NCBI RefSeq assembly: GCF_933509905.1
Contig: NZ_OW150024.1
Span: forward strand, 794,001 to 858,000
Direction of reading: 5' to 3'
Length of the DNA stretch: 64,000 bases
Origin: Trichlorobacter ammonificans
Lineage (GTDB): Bacteria; Desulfobacterota; Desulfuromonadia; Geobacterales; Pseudopelobacteraceae
The translations under genes and the position numbers were made by a program. Positions 56,771 to 64,000 of this stretch are shown here, piece after piece. The notes below the pieces were generated by a model that saw only the letters and a list, made by a program, of their open reading frames with translations, did no database searches and was not told the origin of the DNA. The stretch's first letter is position 1. Every line of letters begins with the position of its first letter.

Positions 56771-58981
56771 ATGGTTTCATCCGAAGAAAAGAAAAAACGG
56801 GTCCGGGAGGCGGCAATCATCGTCCTCGCCCTGGTCCTGATCGTTCTCCTGACCGGTGTCGAGATACGTCTGACCCAGTTGAGTTCGACGGCACCGCTTT
56901 CCAGTAACGTTGTCATCTTCGGCATGATCAACATCATCATTCTGTTGGTGGTGCTACTGGTCTACCTGATCAGCCGCAACGTCGTCAAGCTGCTGGTGGA
57001 AAGCCGGGGAAGCATTCTGACGACCCGGTTGCGTACCAAGCTGGTCATTTCGTTTGTCGGTCTTTCCCTGATACCGACCATGCTGCTCTTCTTCGCCTCG
57101 GCGAGCTTTATTACCAACAGCGTGCAGAACTGGTTCAATATCCAGATAGAAACTTCGCTCAACGAATCCCTGGAGGTTGCACAAACCTACTATAAGAGTT
57201 CTGCCGGCAACGCTCTGCAGTTCGCCCGGCAACTGAGCACGGTCATCAGGCGGGAACGGCTGCTGAACGACGACAACATTCCCCGCATGAAGGCATTTAT
57301 CCGGGAAAAGCAGAAGGAGTATAACCTGGGGATTGTGGAGGTGTTCTCAGCTCAGCGGGAAGAGCTGGTACGCGCTTCCAATCCGGAGGTGCCGCTGGGG
57401 GACCTGACCAGCCCGGCATCAGAAGATATCAGCCAAGTACTGAAAGGCAAGGAGCTGACCAAGGTGAACTCGGCCGGCAAGGCCGACCTGATCCGCGGGA
57501 TCGTGCCGATCTACTCCACCTACAATGATCGTGACGTGGTCGGGGTGGTGGTGGTGAACTACTACGTTCCCCACTCGCTGGTCAGCAAGATGAAGGAGAT
57601 ATCTTCATCCTACCAGGAGTTCCGTCGTCTCAAGCTGCTGAAAAGCCCCATCACCACCGGCTACCTGCTGATCCTCTTCCTGATCGCCTCGGTGATTGTC
57701 TTCCTGGCATTCTGGATCGGTATTTACCTTGCCAACAGCATGACCCGGCCGATCCAGCGGCTGGTGGAAGGAACAAAGGCTGTCGCCGATGGCGACCTGG
57801 CAGTACGGATCGATGCGGAGGGACCGGACGAAATCGGCATGCTGGTCCGCTCCTTCAACCTGATGGCGGCGGACCTGCAGGCCAAGCGTCAGGAGCTGAA
57901 CAATTCGAATCAGGAGCTGACCAGAATCAACCAGGAAATAGAATCCCGCCGTCGCTACATGGAAACCGTGCTGCGCAACGTCGCAGCCGGCGTCGTCTCC
58001 GTTGATCGGGCCGGTCTGGTCATTACCATCAACAAGTCGGCGGAGCGTCTGCTGAATATCGATATCGACAAAGTCATGGGACGGCATTTTCGCGAAGTGT
58101 TACGTGATGCACACCTGGATATTCTTCGCGATGCCCTGCGTGACATGGCGATTACGCGACATGATTCCTTGGCGCGCCAGATTACGCTCGACATCAAGGG
58201 GGATCGCCGGGTTCTGCAAATGAACCTGACCATGCTGCGGGACGATCAGGATGATTTTATCGGCTCGGTGCTGGTGCTGGACGATCTGACCCAGATTGTG
58301 AAAGGGCAGCGGATGGCGGCTTGGCGGGAGGTGGCCCGTCGGATTGCCCATGAGATCAAGAACCCTCTGACTCCGATTCAACTTTCGGCCCAGCGGCTGC
58401 GCAAGCGCTATCTGGAGCGTTTTTCGGGCGACGACGACGGGCGGGTGTTCGATGAATGCACCCGGATGATCAGCAAGGCAGTTGACGAGTTGAAGGTGCT
58501 GGTCAACGAATTTTCCAGTTTCGCCCGCATGCCGGCGGTCCAGCCGGTTGCCAACGACCTGAACGAGCTGGTGCGTGAGACCCTGACGCTCTACCAGGAG
58601 GCCCACCGTGGGGTCCGGTTCGATTTCCAGCCGGACCCGGCCTTGCCGATTCTCAAGATCGACCGCGATCAGATTAAACGGGTGCTGATCAACCTGCTTG
58701 AAAACTCGGTGGCTGCCATGGAAGCACAGGGTACCGTCAGCATTGCCACCCGGTATGACGTGGAACTAAAGATGGTCTCCTGCAGCATCGCCGATGATGG
58801 CCCCGGAGTTCCCCCCGAGGTGCGCCACCGGCTGTTTGAACCCTATTTTTCAACCAAGAAGGGGGGGACCGGCCTGGGGCTGGCGATCGTGACCAGTATT
58901 GTGGCCGACCATAATGGCTTTGTCCGCTTCCGGGACAACCTTCCCCGGGGGGCCTGTTTTGTACTGGAATTTCCGGCCTGA
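56771..58981 (+). CDS. ntrY: NtrY-type sensor histidine kinase
   Basis: 736 residues from the ATG at 56771; an open frame extends to 56690. Layout: three N-terminal membrane helices (about 14-35, 45-68 and 90-112), an extracytoplasmic sensing region, another helix near 295-318, a HAMP linker (MTRPIQRLVEGTKAVADGDL), a PAS domain (about 390-500), then the kinase with H527 in RRIAHEIKNPLTPIQLSAQ. N-box LINLLENSVAAME, DDGPGVP and GGTGLGLAI complete the ATP site. Upstream partner of the regulator at 59006, 24 bp away. The signal sensed is unknown. Confidence 0.93.
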   Translation: MVSSEEKKKRVREAAIIVLALVLIVLLTGVEIRLTQLSSTAPLSSNVVIFGMINIIILLVVLLVYLISRNVVKLLVESRGSILTTRLRTKLVISFVGLSLIPTMLLFFASASFITNSVQNWFNIQIETSLNESLEVAQTYYKSSAGNALQFARQLSTVIRRERLLNDDNIPRMKAFIREKQKEYNLGIVEVFSAQREELVRASNPEVPLGDLTSPASEDISQVLKGKELTKVNSAGKADLIRGIVPIYSTYNDRDVVGVVVVNYYVPHSLVSKMKEISSSYQEFRRLKLLKSPITTGYLLILFLIASVIVFLAFWIGIYLANSMTRPIQRLVEGTKAVADGDLAVRIDAEGPDEIGMLVRSFNLMAADLQAKRQELNNSNQELTRINQEIESRRRYMETVLRNVAAGVVSVDRAGLVITINKSAERLLNIDIDKVMGRHFREVLRDAHLDILRDALRDMAITRHDSLARQITLDIKGDRRVLQMNLTMLRDDQDDFIGSVLVLDDLTQIVKGQRMAAWREVARRIAHEIKNPLTPIQLSAQRLRKRYLERFSGDDDGRVFDECTRMISKAVDELKVLVNEFSSFARMPAVQPVANDLNELVRETLTLYQEAHRGVRFDFQPDPALPILKIDRDQIKRVLINLLENSVAAMEAQGTVSIATRYDVELKMVSCSIADDGPGVPPEVRHRLFEPYFSTKKGGTGLGLAIVTSIVADHNGFVRFRDNLPRGACFVLEFPA

Positions 58982-59005
58982 TGCCGCATATGTATGGAGG
59001 AGTCG

Positions 59006-60382
59006 ATGTCGAACATGATCTTGATCGTTGACGATGAGGAGGATATCCGGACATCGTTGGGCGGAATACTGGAGGATGAGGGGTATCTGGTGGTGACGGC
59101 CGAAAACGGCACCGACGCCATCGATGTGGTGCGAGAAGAAGTGCCCGACCTGGTGTTGCTGGACATCTGGATGCCGGGGATGGACGGTATCCAGACCCTT
59201 GGCCAGATCAAGCAACTGTTTCCCGAGATGACCGTGGTCATGATGTCAGGCCATGGTACCATCGAGACCGCCGTGCGTGCCACCAGGCTGGGAGCCTTTG
59301 ATTTCATCGAGAAGCCGTTTTCCCTGGACAAGCTGTTGATCACGGTGGGGAATGCCATCAAGCTCAAGGAGCTGCGCAAGGAAAACCTGGTACTTCGGTT
59401 GTCGGCCCAGAAGGAGCATGACCTGGTTGGCGCAACACCGGCCATGGAAAGCCTGCGGCTCAGCATCCAGCGGGTGGCCTCCGCCTCAACGCCGGTCTTG
59501 ATAACCGGCGAACCCGGCGTCGGCAAGGAGCTGTCCGCCCGGGTTATCCACTATCTTGGTTCCCGTCGTGATCGCCCCTTTGTCACCATCAACTGTATGG
59601 CCATTCCGGCGGACCTGCTCTATGCGGAGCTGTTCGGCTATGAGCGGGATGGCGGCCCCGAAGGGGCGGCGCACAAGCGGGGGCGTTTTGACCTAGCGGA
59701 TGGTGGCACGATTTTTCTGGACGAGATTCAGGAGCTGCCGGTGGATGTACAGACCGAGCTGTTGCGGGTTCTATCGGAAAACAGCTTCGAGCGGCAGGGG
59801 GGACAGCGTCCGGTTCGCTGCGATATCCGAGTGATCGCTGCCACTTCCCGCTCGCTTGAAGCGGCACGGGAAGCGGGCAGTTTTCTAGAAGACCTTTATC
59901 ACCGCCTGCAGGTGGTGCCGTTGCATATCTGTCCCTTGCGGGAGCGGCTTGCGGACATTCCGCTGTTGGTCAGGCATTTCGTCAACCAGTTTCACCAGCG
60001 GGAGGGGTGGGAGCCGATGCAGTTTTCAGCGGAAGTGCTGGAACTGATGCAGGGGTACGAGTGGCCGGGCAATGTGCGGGAGCTGAAGAACGTCGTCGAA
60101 CGGATTCTGATCATGGTCGCCGGACCGGTGGTCACCGCCGGGGACCTGCCGGAGCTGTTGCCCTCGCTTGCCTCCACGGCCGCACCGGAGGACGGGGGGG
60201 GGGAGCAGTGCTCCCTGACGGCGGCCCGTCAACAGTTCGAGCGCGAGTTCATCCAGCAACGGCTCGCAGTCTGCGGCTGGGATCTGGAGCGGGCAGCCCT
60301 CAGCCTCGGACTGGAGCGGACCTCGCTGCACCGGAAGCTGGTGCAGTATCATCTGACGCCGGAAAAGGGGACAGGTGCCTGA
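59006..60382 (+). CDS. ntrX: NtrX-type response regulator lacking the sigma-54 contact motif
   Basis: 458 residues from the ATG at 59006, five bases after GGAGGAG; an ATG at 58994 is part of that site. Receiver domain with phospho-acceptor D53 and K103 in IEKPF; AAA+ domain with Walker A GEPGVGKE (168-175) and Walker B GGTIFLDE (233-240), WPGNVRELKN; C-terminal Fis-type helix-turn-helix (WDLERAALSLGLERTSLHRKL). The L1 loop, normally GAFTGA, reads YERDGGPEGAAHKRG (212-226), so it probably cannot remodel sigma-54 holoenzyme in the classical way. It forms a pair with ntrY. Confidence 0.92.
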   Translation: MSNMILIVDDEEDIRTSLGGILEDEGYLVVTAENGTDAIDVVREEVPDLVLLDIWMPGMDGIQTLGQIKQLFPEMTVVMMSGHGTIETAVRATRLGAFDFIEKPFSLDKLLITVGNAIKLKELRKENLVLRLSAQKEHDLVGATPAMESLRLSIQRVASASTPVLITGEPGVGKELSARVIHYLGSRRDRPFVTINCMAIPADLLYAELFGYERDGGPEGAAHKRGRFDLADGGTIFLDEIQELPVDVQTELLRVLSENSFERQGGQRPVRCDIRVIAATSRSLEAAREAGSFLEDLYHRLQVVPLHICPLRERLADIPLLVRHFVNQFHQREGWEPMQFSAEVLELMQGYEWPGNVRELKNVVERILIMVAGPVVTAGDLPELLPSLASTAAPEDGGGEQCSLTAARQQFEREFIQQRLAVCGWDLERAALSLGLERTSLHRKLVQYHLTPEKGTGA

Positions 60383-60628
60383 ATCAAGCGGTGTGCGATC
60401 TGTGTTTCGAACCGGTTGGAACAGCAGAATGTCACTCCCGTGTTCACGCCGGTTTCCCCGCTGAGCCGGTGGACCCCGTGCTGGTGGGGGCGAAGGCAGC
60501 CCGCAGCAGCTCACGCACGGTTGCTTCCGCGAAGAGGATGAACGGCCGCTTGACCGTCTGTACCTGCATCAGCATCAGGGGACCTGGGCGTGTGCGTGAA
60601 AACCGCCGGACATCCCTCCCGAGTGGTG

Positions 60629-61342
60629 TCACTGCGTCAGAATACGCAGGATGATTTCATGTTCGGGGCTTGCCAGAAACTGGCCGGCAAGTCGTTCCAC
60701 CACCGCCTCAGGTTCTCCCGGCAGATCATTCCAGACTCCCAGCACCGGTGCTCCGCAGAGGGAGCCGATCTGGTGGGCCGCACCCCGCTCCGCCAGTCCG
60801 GGCTCGGCAGGGTAGCGGTTGACGATGACTCCCCTTACCGCAATCTCCATCTGGGTGGCGGCAAAGCAGGTCAGTACGCTGTGGTTGATGGTACCGAGAT
60901 TGGGGCGGGCCACCACCAGGAGCGGCAGCTCCAGGTGGCGTACCAGATCGGCGATCAACAGGCCGCCGCAGAGCGGCACCATCAGGCCGCCGGCTCCCTC
61001 CACCAGGACGAAGTCGTGCCGTTTCGCAAGCCTGTCGTAGGATTCGGCAATTTTGCCGAAATCGATTCTCACACCGTCCCGTTTCGCGGCATCGGCAGGA
61101 GCGATCGGCTCCCGCAGGCAATAGGGGGCTACATCCCCGTCGCACTCCACGCCGGCAGCCCAGGCGAGCAGTTCGGCATCATCGGAAATCAGCTCGCCGT
61201 CGCTCTCGCGACAGCCGCTGGTAACCGGCTTCATAACCCCGACGTTAATCCCGACGCTGCGTAGCGCACGGGCCAGTGCCGCGGTAACCATGGTTTTTCC
61301 CACACCGGTATCGGTCCCGGTGACAAACAGACCTCGCTTCAT
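60629..61342 (-). CDS. bioD: Dethiobiotin synthetase
   Basis: Forms the ureido ring of dethiobiotin from DAPA, CO2 and ATP in biotin synthesis. 237 residues from the ATG at 61342 (GGAGAGCGG upstream); the open frame to 61441 runs into the gspE end. P-loop GTDTGVGKT (9-17), KPVTSGC and the VEGAGGLMVPL motif are typical. No other bio gene is in the window. The 246 bp between ntrX and bioD hold no gene I can support. Confidence 0.95.
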   Translation of the reverse strand: MKRGLFVTGTDTGVGKTMVTAALARALRSVGINVGVMKPVTSGCRESDGELISDDAELLAWAAGVECDGDVAPYCLREPIAPADAAKRDGVRIDFGKIAESYDRLAKRHDFVLVEGAGGLMVPLCGGLLIADLVRHLELPLLVVARPNLGTINHSVLTCFAATQMEIAVRGVIVNRYPAEPGLAERGAAHQIGSLCGAPVLGVWNDLPGEPEAVVERLAGQFLASPEHEIILRILTQ

Positions 61343-61450
61343 CCGCTCTCCTTCTGTCAGGCTGTTAAGATGGTAGGGTCCCTCAATACACCGCCAGATC
61401 GTCGCATCCGCACACCGCGGCTTTCGAGGACGGCGGCGCAATGGCCAACC

Positions 61451-63238
61451 TTAACCGGTGATGCTGACCACCTCGTCGTAGGTGGTGATTCCTTCGAGCA
61501 TTTTACGGATCGCGATCTGGCGCAGGGTTGCATAGCCGTCCTGGACAGCCGCCGCCACTACCGCCGCCAGGTCCAGCGGTTCCGTCACCAGGGGCCTGAT
61601 CCGTTCGCTCAGTTCCAGTACCTCGAAGACGCCGGTGCGGCCTTTGTAGCCGGTACCGCGGCACTCCCGGCAGCCGCTTCCCTCCCTGACCGTCAGGCTG
61701 GTGCCGGCAAGCTGCAGGTACTGCTGCTCTTCCGGTGTCAAGGTACGGGACACGGCGCAGTGGGGACAGACCTTGCGCAACAGCCGCTGGGCGACGATTC
61801 CCGCGACGGTTGCGGAGATCAGGTAGGGAGGGATACCCAGGTCGATCAGCCGGGCGATGGAGGAAGGGGCGTCGTTGGTATGCAGGGTCGACAGTACCAG
61901 GTGGCCGGTCAGAGCTGCCTGTACGGCGTTTTCAGCGGTCTCCCGGTCCCTGATTTCGCCGACCATGACGATGTCCGGATCCTGGCGCAGCACCGTGCGC
62001 AGGATAGTGGCAAAGGTGACGCCGATTGCCGGCTGCACGGCGATCTGGTTGAACTCCTCCATGACCATCTCGATCGGATCTTCGATGGTGACGATGTTGA
62101 TTTCCGGCGATGACAGCGTGCGCAACGAGGAGTACAGGGTAGTGGTCTTACCGCTGCCGGTGGGGCCGGTCACCAGGATGATGCCGTTGGGACGCTGGAT
62201 AAAACTGGTATAGAGGCGGTATTCACGGGCGTAGAATCCGATCGTGTCCAGCGCCTGCAGCAGAATATCCGGATCAAATATCCTGATCACCACCTTCTCG
62301 CCGAAGGCGGTGGGCACCGTGGAGATGCGCAGCTCCACATCCTTGCCGTTGTGGCTGGTCTTGATCCGTCCGTCTTGGGGGCGGCGCTTTTCCGCCAGGT
62401 CCATGCGGGCCAGCAGCTTGATCCGGGAAACGATCGGGGCGTGGAGCGGCTTGGGCAGCAGGTGGATGGTATGCAGCAGGCCGTCCAGGCGGAAGCGGAT
62501 CAGGCACTTCTCCCGTTTCGGCTCGATATGGATATCACTGGCCCGCTGGTCAAAAGCGTAGGAAAGCAGGAAGTCCACGGCCGAGATGACGTGGCCCTCG
62601 CTTTCCGCCAACTCCTGGTTTCCCTTCATCCTGAAAAACTGTTCCAGGTTGCCCAGGTCCGCGCCGGCGGATGCCTCCGCCTCCGCCGCCACGACCGATG
62701 CCCGAAACCCGTAGAAATCCCGCAGCACCTTCTGGATATCGGAGCAGGAACTCAGGACCCGTCGTACCTTCATACGGTGGGCCGTGGAAAATTCCCGCAG
62801 CGGTTCGTCGTCAAAAGGATCTGCCGTGGCCACCACCAGGTCGCCGTCGCGCATCGCCACCGGCACGATCAGGTGCCGCAGTGCAAAGGGGCGGGGAATG
62901 TGCGTGGTGACGATGTCCAGGTCGAGCTTGAGGGGATCAATTTTCAGATAGGGAAGACGCAGGTACTTCGCCAGGGCCTCGGTAATGGCGTCTTCTGACA
63001 GAATACGTCCCCTATCCCCGTGGGTTTCCAGGTTAAAGGAGCTCACGATCTGGGCAGGGGAGGGGGCCTCGCCGGCGCGGTGCACACGGCGTCCGGACTG
63101 GTGAGGGACGGCGATCAGGCGAGCTTCCTGGGCCTTGGCGCCCTCCAGGATCATCTCGCGTTGCTCCGGCGAGATCAGGCGCTGCTCGAACAGTAACGAC
63201 ACCACATAGGGCAGGGTAAGGTGGGACGGTGCGGTCAT
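61451..63238 (-). CDS. gspE: Type II secretion / type IV pilus assembly ATPase (GspE/PilB family)
   Basis: 595 residues. An N-terminal GspE_N-type region (about 1-170), then the ATPase: Walker A GPTGSGKTTTL (near 358-368), the aspartate box TIEDPIE, Walker B RQDPDIVMVGEIRD and the His box TGHLVLSTLHTNDA. A zinc module with CPHC and CREC follows near 500-540. It powers pseudopilus or pilus assembly. No gspF/pilC or secretin gene is adjacent, so whether it serves secretion or pili is unclear. It lies 18 bp after the small membrane protein on the same strand. Confidence 0.9.
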   Translation of the reverse strand: MTAPSHLTLPYVVSLLFEQRLISPEQREMILEGAKAQEARLIAVPHQSGRRVHRAGEAPSPAQIVSSFNLETHGDRGRILSEDAITEALAKYLRLPYLKIDPLKLDLDIVTTHIPRPFALRHLIVPVAMRDGDLVVATADPFDDEPLREFSTAHRMKVRRVLSSCSDIQKVLRDFYGFRASVVAAEAEASAGADLGNLEQFFRMKGNQELAESEGHVISAVDFLLSYAFDQRASDIHIEPKREKCLIRFRLDGLLHTIHLLPKPLHAPIVSRIKLLARMDLAEKRRPQDGRIKTSHNGKDVELRISTVPTAFGEKVVIRIFDPDILLQALDTIGFYAREYRLYTSFIQRPNGIILVTGPTGSGKTTTLYSSLRTLSSPEINIVTIEDPIEMVMEEFNQIAVQPAIGVTFATILRTVLRQDPDIVMVGEIRDRETAENAVQAALTGHLVLSTLHTNDAPSSIARLIDLGIPPYLISATVAGIVAQRLLRKVCPHCAVSRTLTPEEQQYLQLAGTSLTVREGSGCRECRGTGYKGRTGVFEVLELSERIRPLVTEPLDLAAVVAAAVQDGYATLRQIAIRKMLEGITTYDEVVSITG

Positions 63239-63255
63239 GGGGTTTCAGAAGGGCA

Positions 63256-63672
63256 TCAGTTGATCAGCTTGTTCGACTTCACGGCTTCTTCACGCTTTTC
63301 CTGAATCCGCTTGCTGACCGCTTCCAGTACCTCTTCCTCTGTGTAGCCTTTTTTTCGGGGCAAGAGCGGCAGATCCAGGTCGGCGTCGGCCGGCTGTTCC
63401 ATTGCCGGTCCCATGGCCTTGCGCAACATTTCCATTTTTTCGTCGTAGATGATGGCCTCCTGGGCCAGACGAACTGCGTTCAGCAGTACGCCCCGCACGG
63501 TGAAGACCAGCAGCAGGAGGGGAACGATATCTTCCAGCCAGTAGTCGAAACTGCGCTCGCGCGCCATCGTACCGGCCAGCAGCCCTGCCGAGGCGATCAA
63601 CGCGCCGAACAGATTGCCCAGCAGCCGGAACTCGGGGCCGTCAGGAAGCTGTTGGATGTACTCTTTCGCCAT
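63256..63672 (-). CDS. Small two-helix membrane protein, unknown function
   Basis: 138 residues. Two hydrophobic segments (about 17-36 and 47-66) are followed by a charged cytoplasmic-looking tail with predicted helices ([21 protein letters not shown]). The start overlaps the end of the upstream RND permease gene by about 30 bases, so the two are probably cotranscribed. I do not recognise a named family. Confidence 0.75.
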   Translation of the reverse strand: MAKEYIQQLPDGPEFRLLGNLFGALIASAGLLAGTMARERSFDYWLEDIVPLLLLVFTVRGVLLNAVRLAQEAIIYDEKMEMLRKAMGPAMEQPADADLDLPLLPRKKGYTEEEVLEAVSKRIQEKREEAVKSNKLIN

Positions 63673-64000
63673 GGGGCACCTCCCGACGGCGTACCTCCAT
63701 CAACCGTCGCTGTACAAGGTCTAGATAGTAGTAGACCACCGGTGTTATGTAAAGGGTTAATATTTGGGAGACTATCAAGCCGCCAACCACCGCCAGTCCC
63801 AGGGGACGGCGGGCGGCGGCACCGGCACCGATACCCAGGGCGATGGGCAGCGCCCCCATCAGGGCGGCCATGGTGGTCATCATGATCGGCCGAAAGCGGA
63901 TCAGCGCCCCCCGGTAAATGGCGTCCAAAGGCGCCGTCCCTTCACTGCGCTGCGCCTCAAGGGCGAAGTCGATCATCATGATGGCGTTCTTCTTAACGAT
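63641..64000 (-). CDS. RND efflux permease, C-terminal end (cut by window edge)
   Basis: 119 visible residues, frame open to the right edge. [55 protein letters not shown] and the final membrane helix [13 protein letters not shown] match the last part of AcrB/MdtB/MdtC-type drug or metal efflux pumps; the GAAARRPLG turn favours the MdtBC/HAE1 group. The rest of the gene lies beyond 64000. Confidence 0.93.
   Translation of the reverse strand: MVKKNAIMMIDFALEAQRSEGTAPLDAIYRGALIRFRPIMMTTMAALMGALPIALGIGAGAAARRPLGLAVVGGLIVSQILTLYITPVVYYYLDLVQRRLMEVRRREVPHGERVHPTAS

Noticed and set aside
60444-60632. 62-codon minus-strand frame starting with GTG that overlaps the bioD stop
   Set aside because: The overlap is suggestive, but there is no ribosome-binding site and no recognisable product. 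The region 60383-60628 is left as untranslated; conservation in relatives would reopen it.

Overview
The window is a conserved chromosomal segment of a Gram-negative bacterium. It most resembles the Geobacter group (Desulfuromonadota/Geobacterales, formerly Deltaproteobacteria). Supporting signs are the gene neighbourhoods (tRNA-tuf-rpmG-tRNA-secE-nusG; murA-hisG-hisD), a short-form HisG, zinc-type ribosomal proteins, an NtrY/NtrX pair, a YaaR-family protein, an RND efflux permease and a type II secretion/pilus-type ATPase. The genus is inferred from gene content and order, not from a database search. I see no insertion sequence, prophage, CRISPR array or other mobile element.

Positions 1-8040 hold maintenance and metabolic genes: an HtrA protease (cut by the left edge), the PEP synthase regulator ppsR, the methyltransferases prmA and rsmE, a zinc-ribbon protein, mutL, glgC, and a methylmalonyl-CoA decarboxylase-like gene (scpB). 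Positions 8227-14202 are a leftward run: glmS, an L,D-transpeptidase lipoprotein, murA, hisG and hisD. A divergent region at 14203-14378 separates it from a rightward run (14379-22306): a MoxR-like AAA+ ATPase, a ferritin-like protein, priA, a DEDDh exonuclease, a YbaN-type membrane protein, rluB and a transglutaminase membrane protein.

Positions 22361-56080 are the translation and transcription core. A strong promoter drives tRNA-Thr, tRNA-Tyr, tRNA-Gly and tRNA-Thr, followed by tuf copy 1, rpmG, tRNA-Trp, secE, nusG, rplK, rplA, an L10 leader, rplJ, rplL, an attenuator-like hairpin, rpoB and rpoC. After a terminator, a second strong promoter with a leader of about 270 nt precedes rpsL-rpsG-fusA-tuf copy 2. 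This runs without a visible terminator into the S10, spc and alpha gene sets, ending at rplQ with a strong terminator. The two tuf copies form an essentially perfect 1.2-kb direct repeat.

Positions 56083-64000 carry a YaaR-like gene, the ntrY-ntrX two-component pair, and then leftward bioD, gspE, a small membrane protein and the C-terminal end of an RND permease (cut by the right edge).

The most unusual points are: an insertion of about 128 residues in RpoB shortly before the rifampicin region; loss of the sigma-54 contact loop (GAFTGA) in the NtrX-like regulator; a perfect 13-base complement able to mask the scpB ribosome-binding site; replacement of a catalytic histidine in the same ScpB; and the long structured leader of the str operon. 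I did not find a wholly new multi-gene system.
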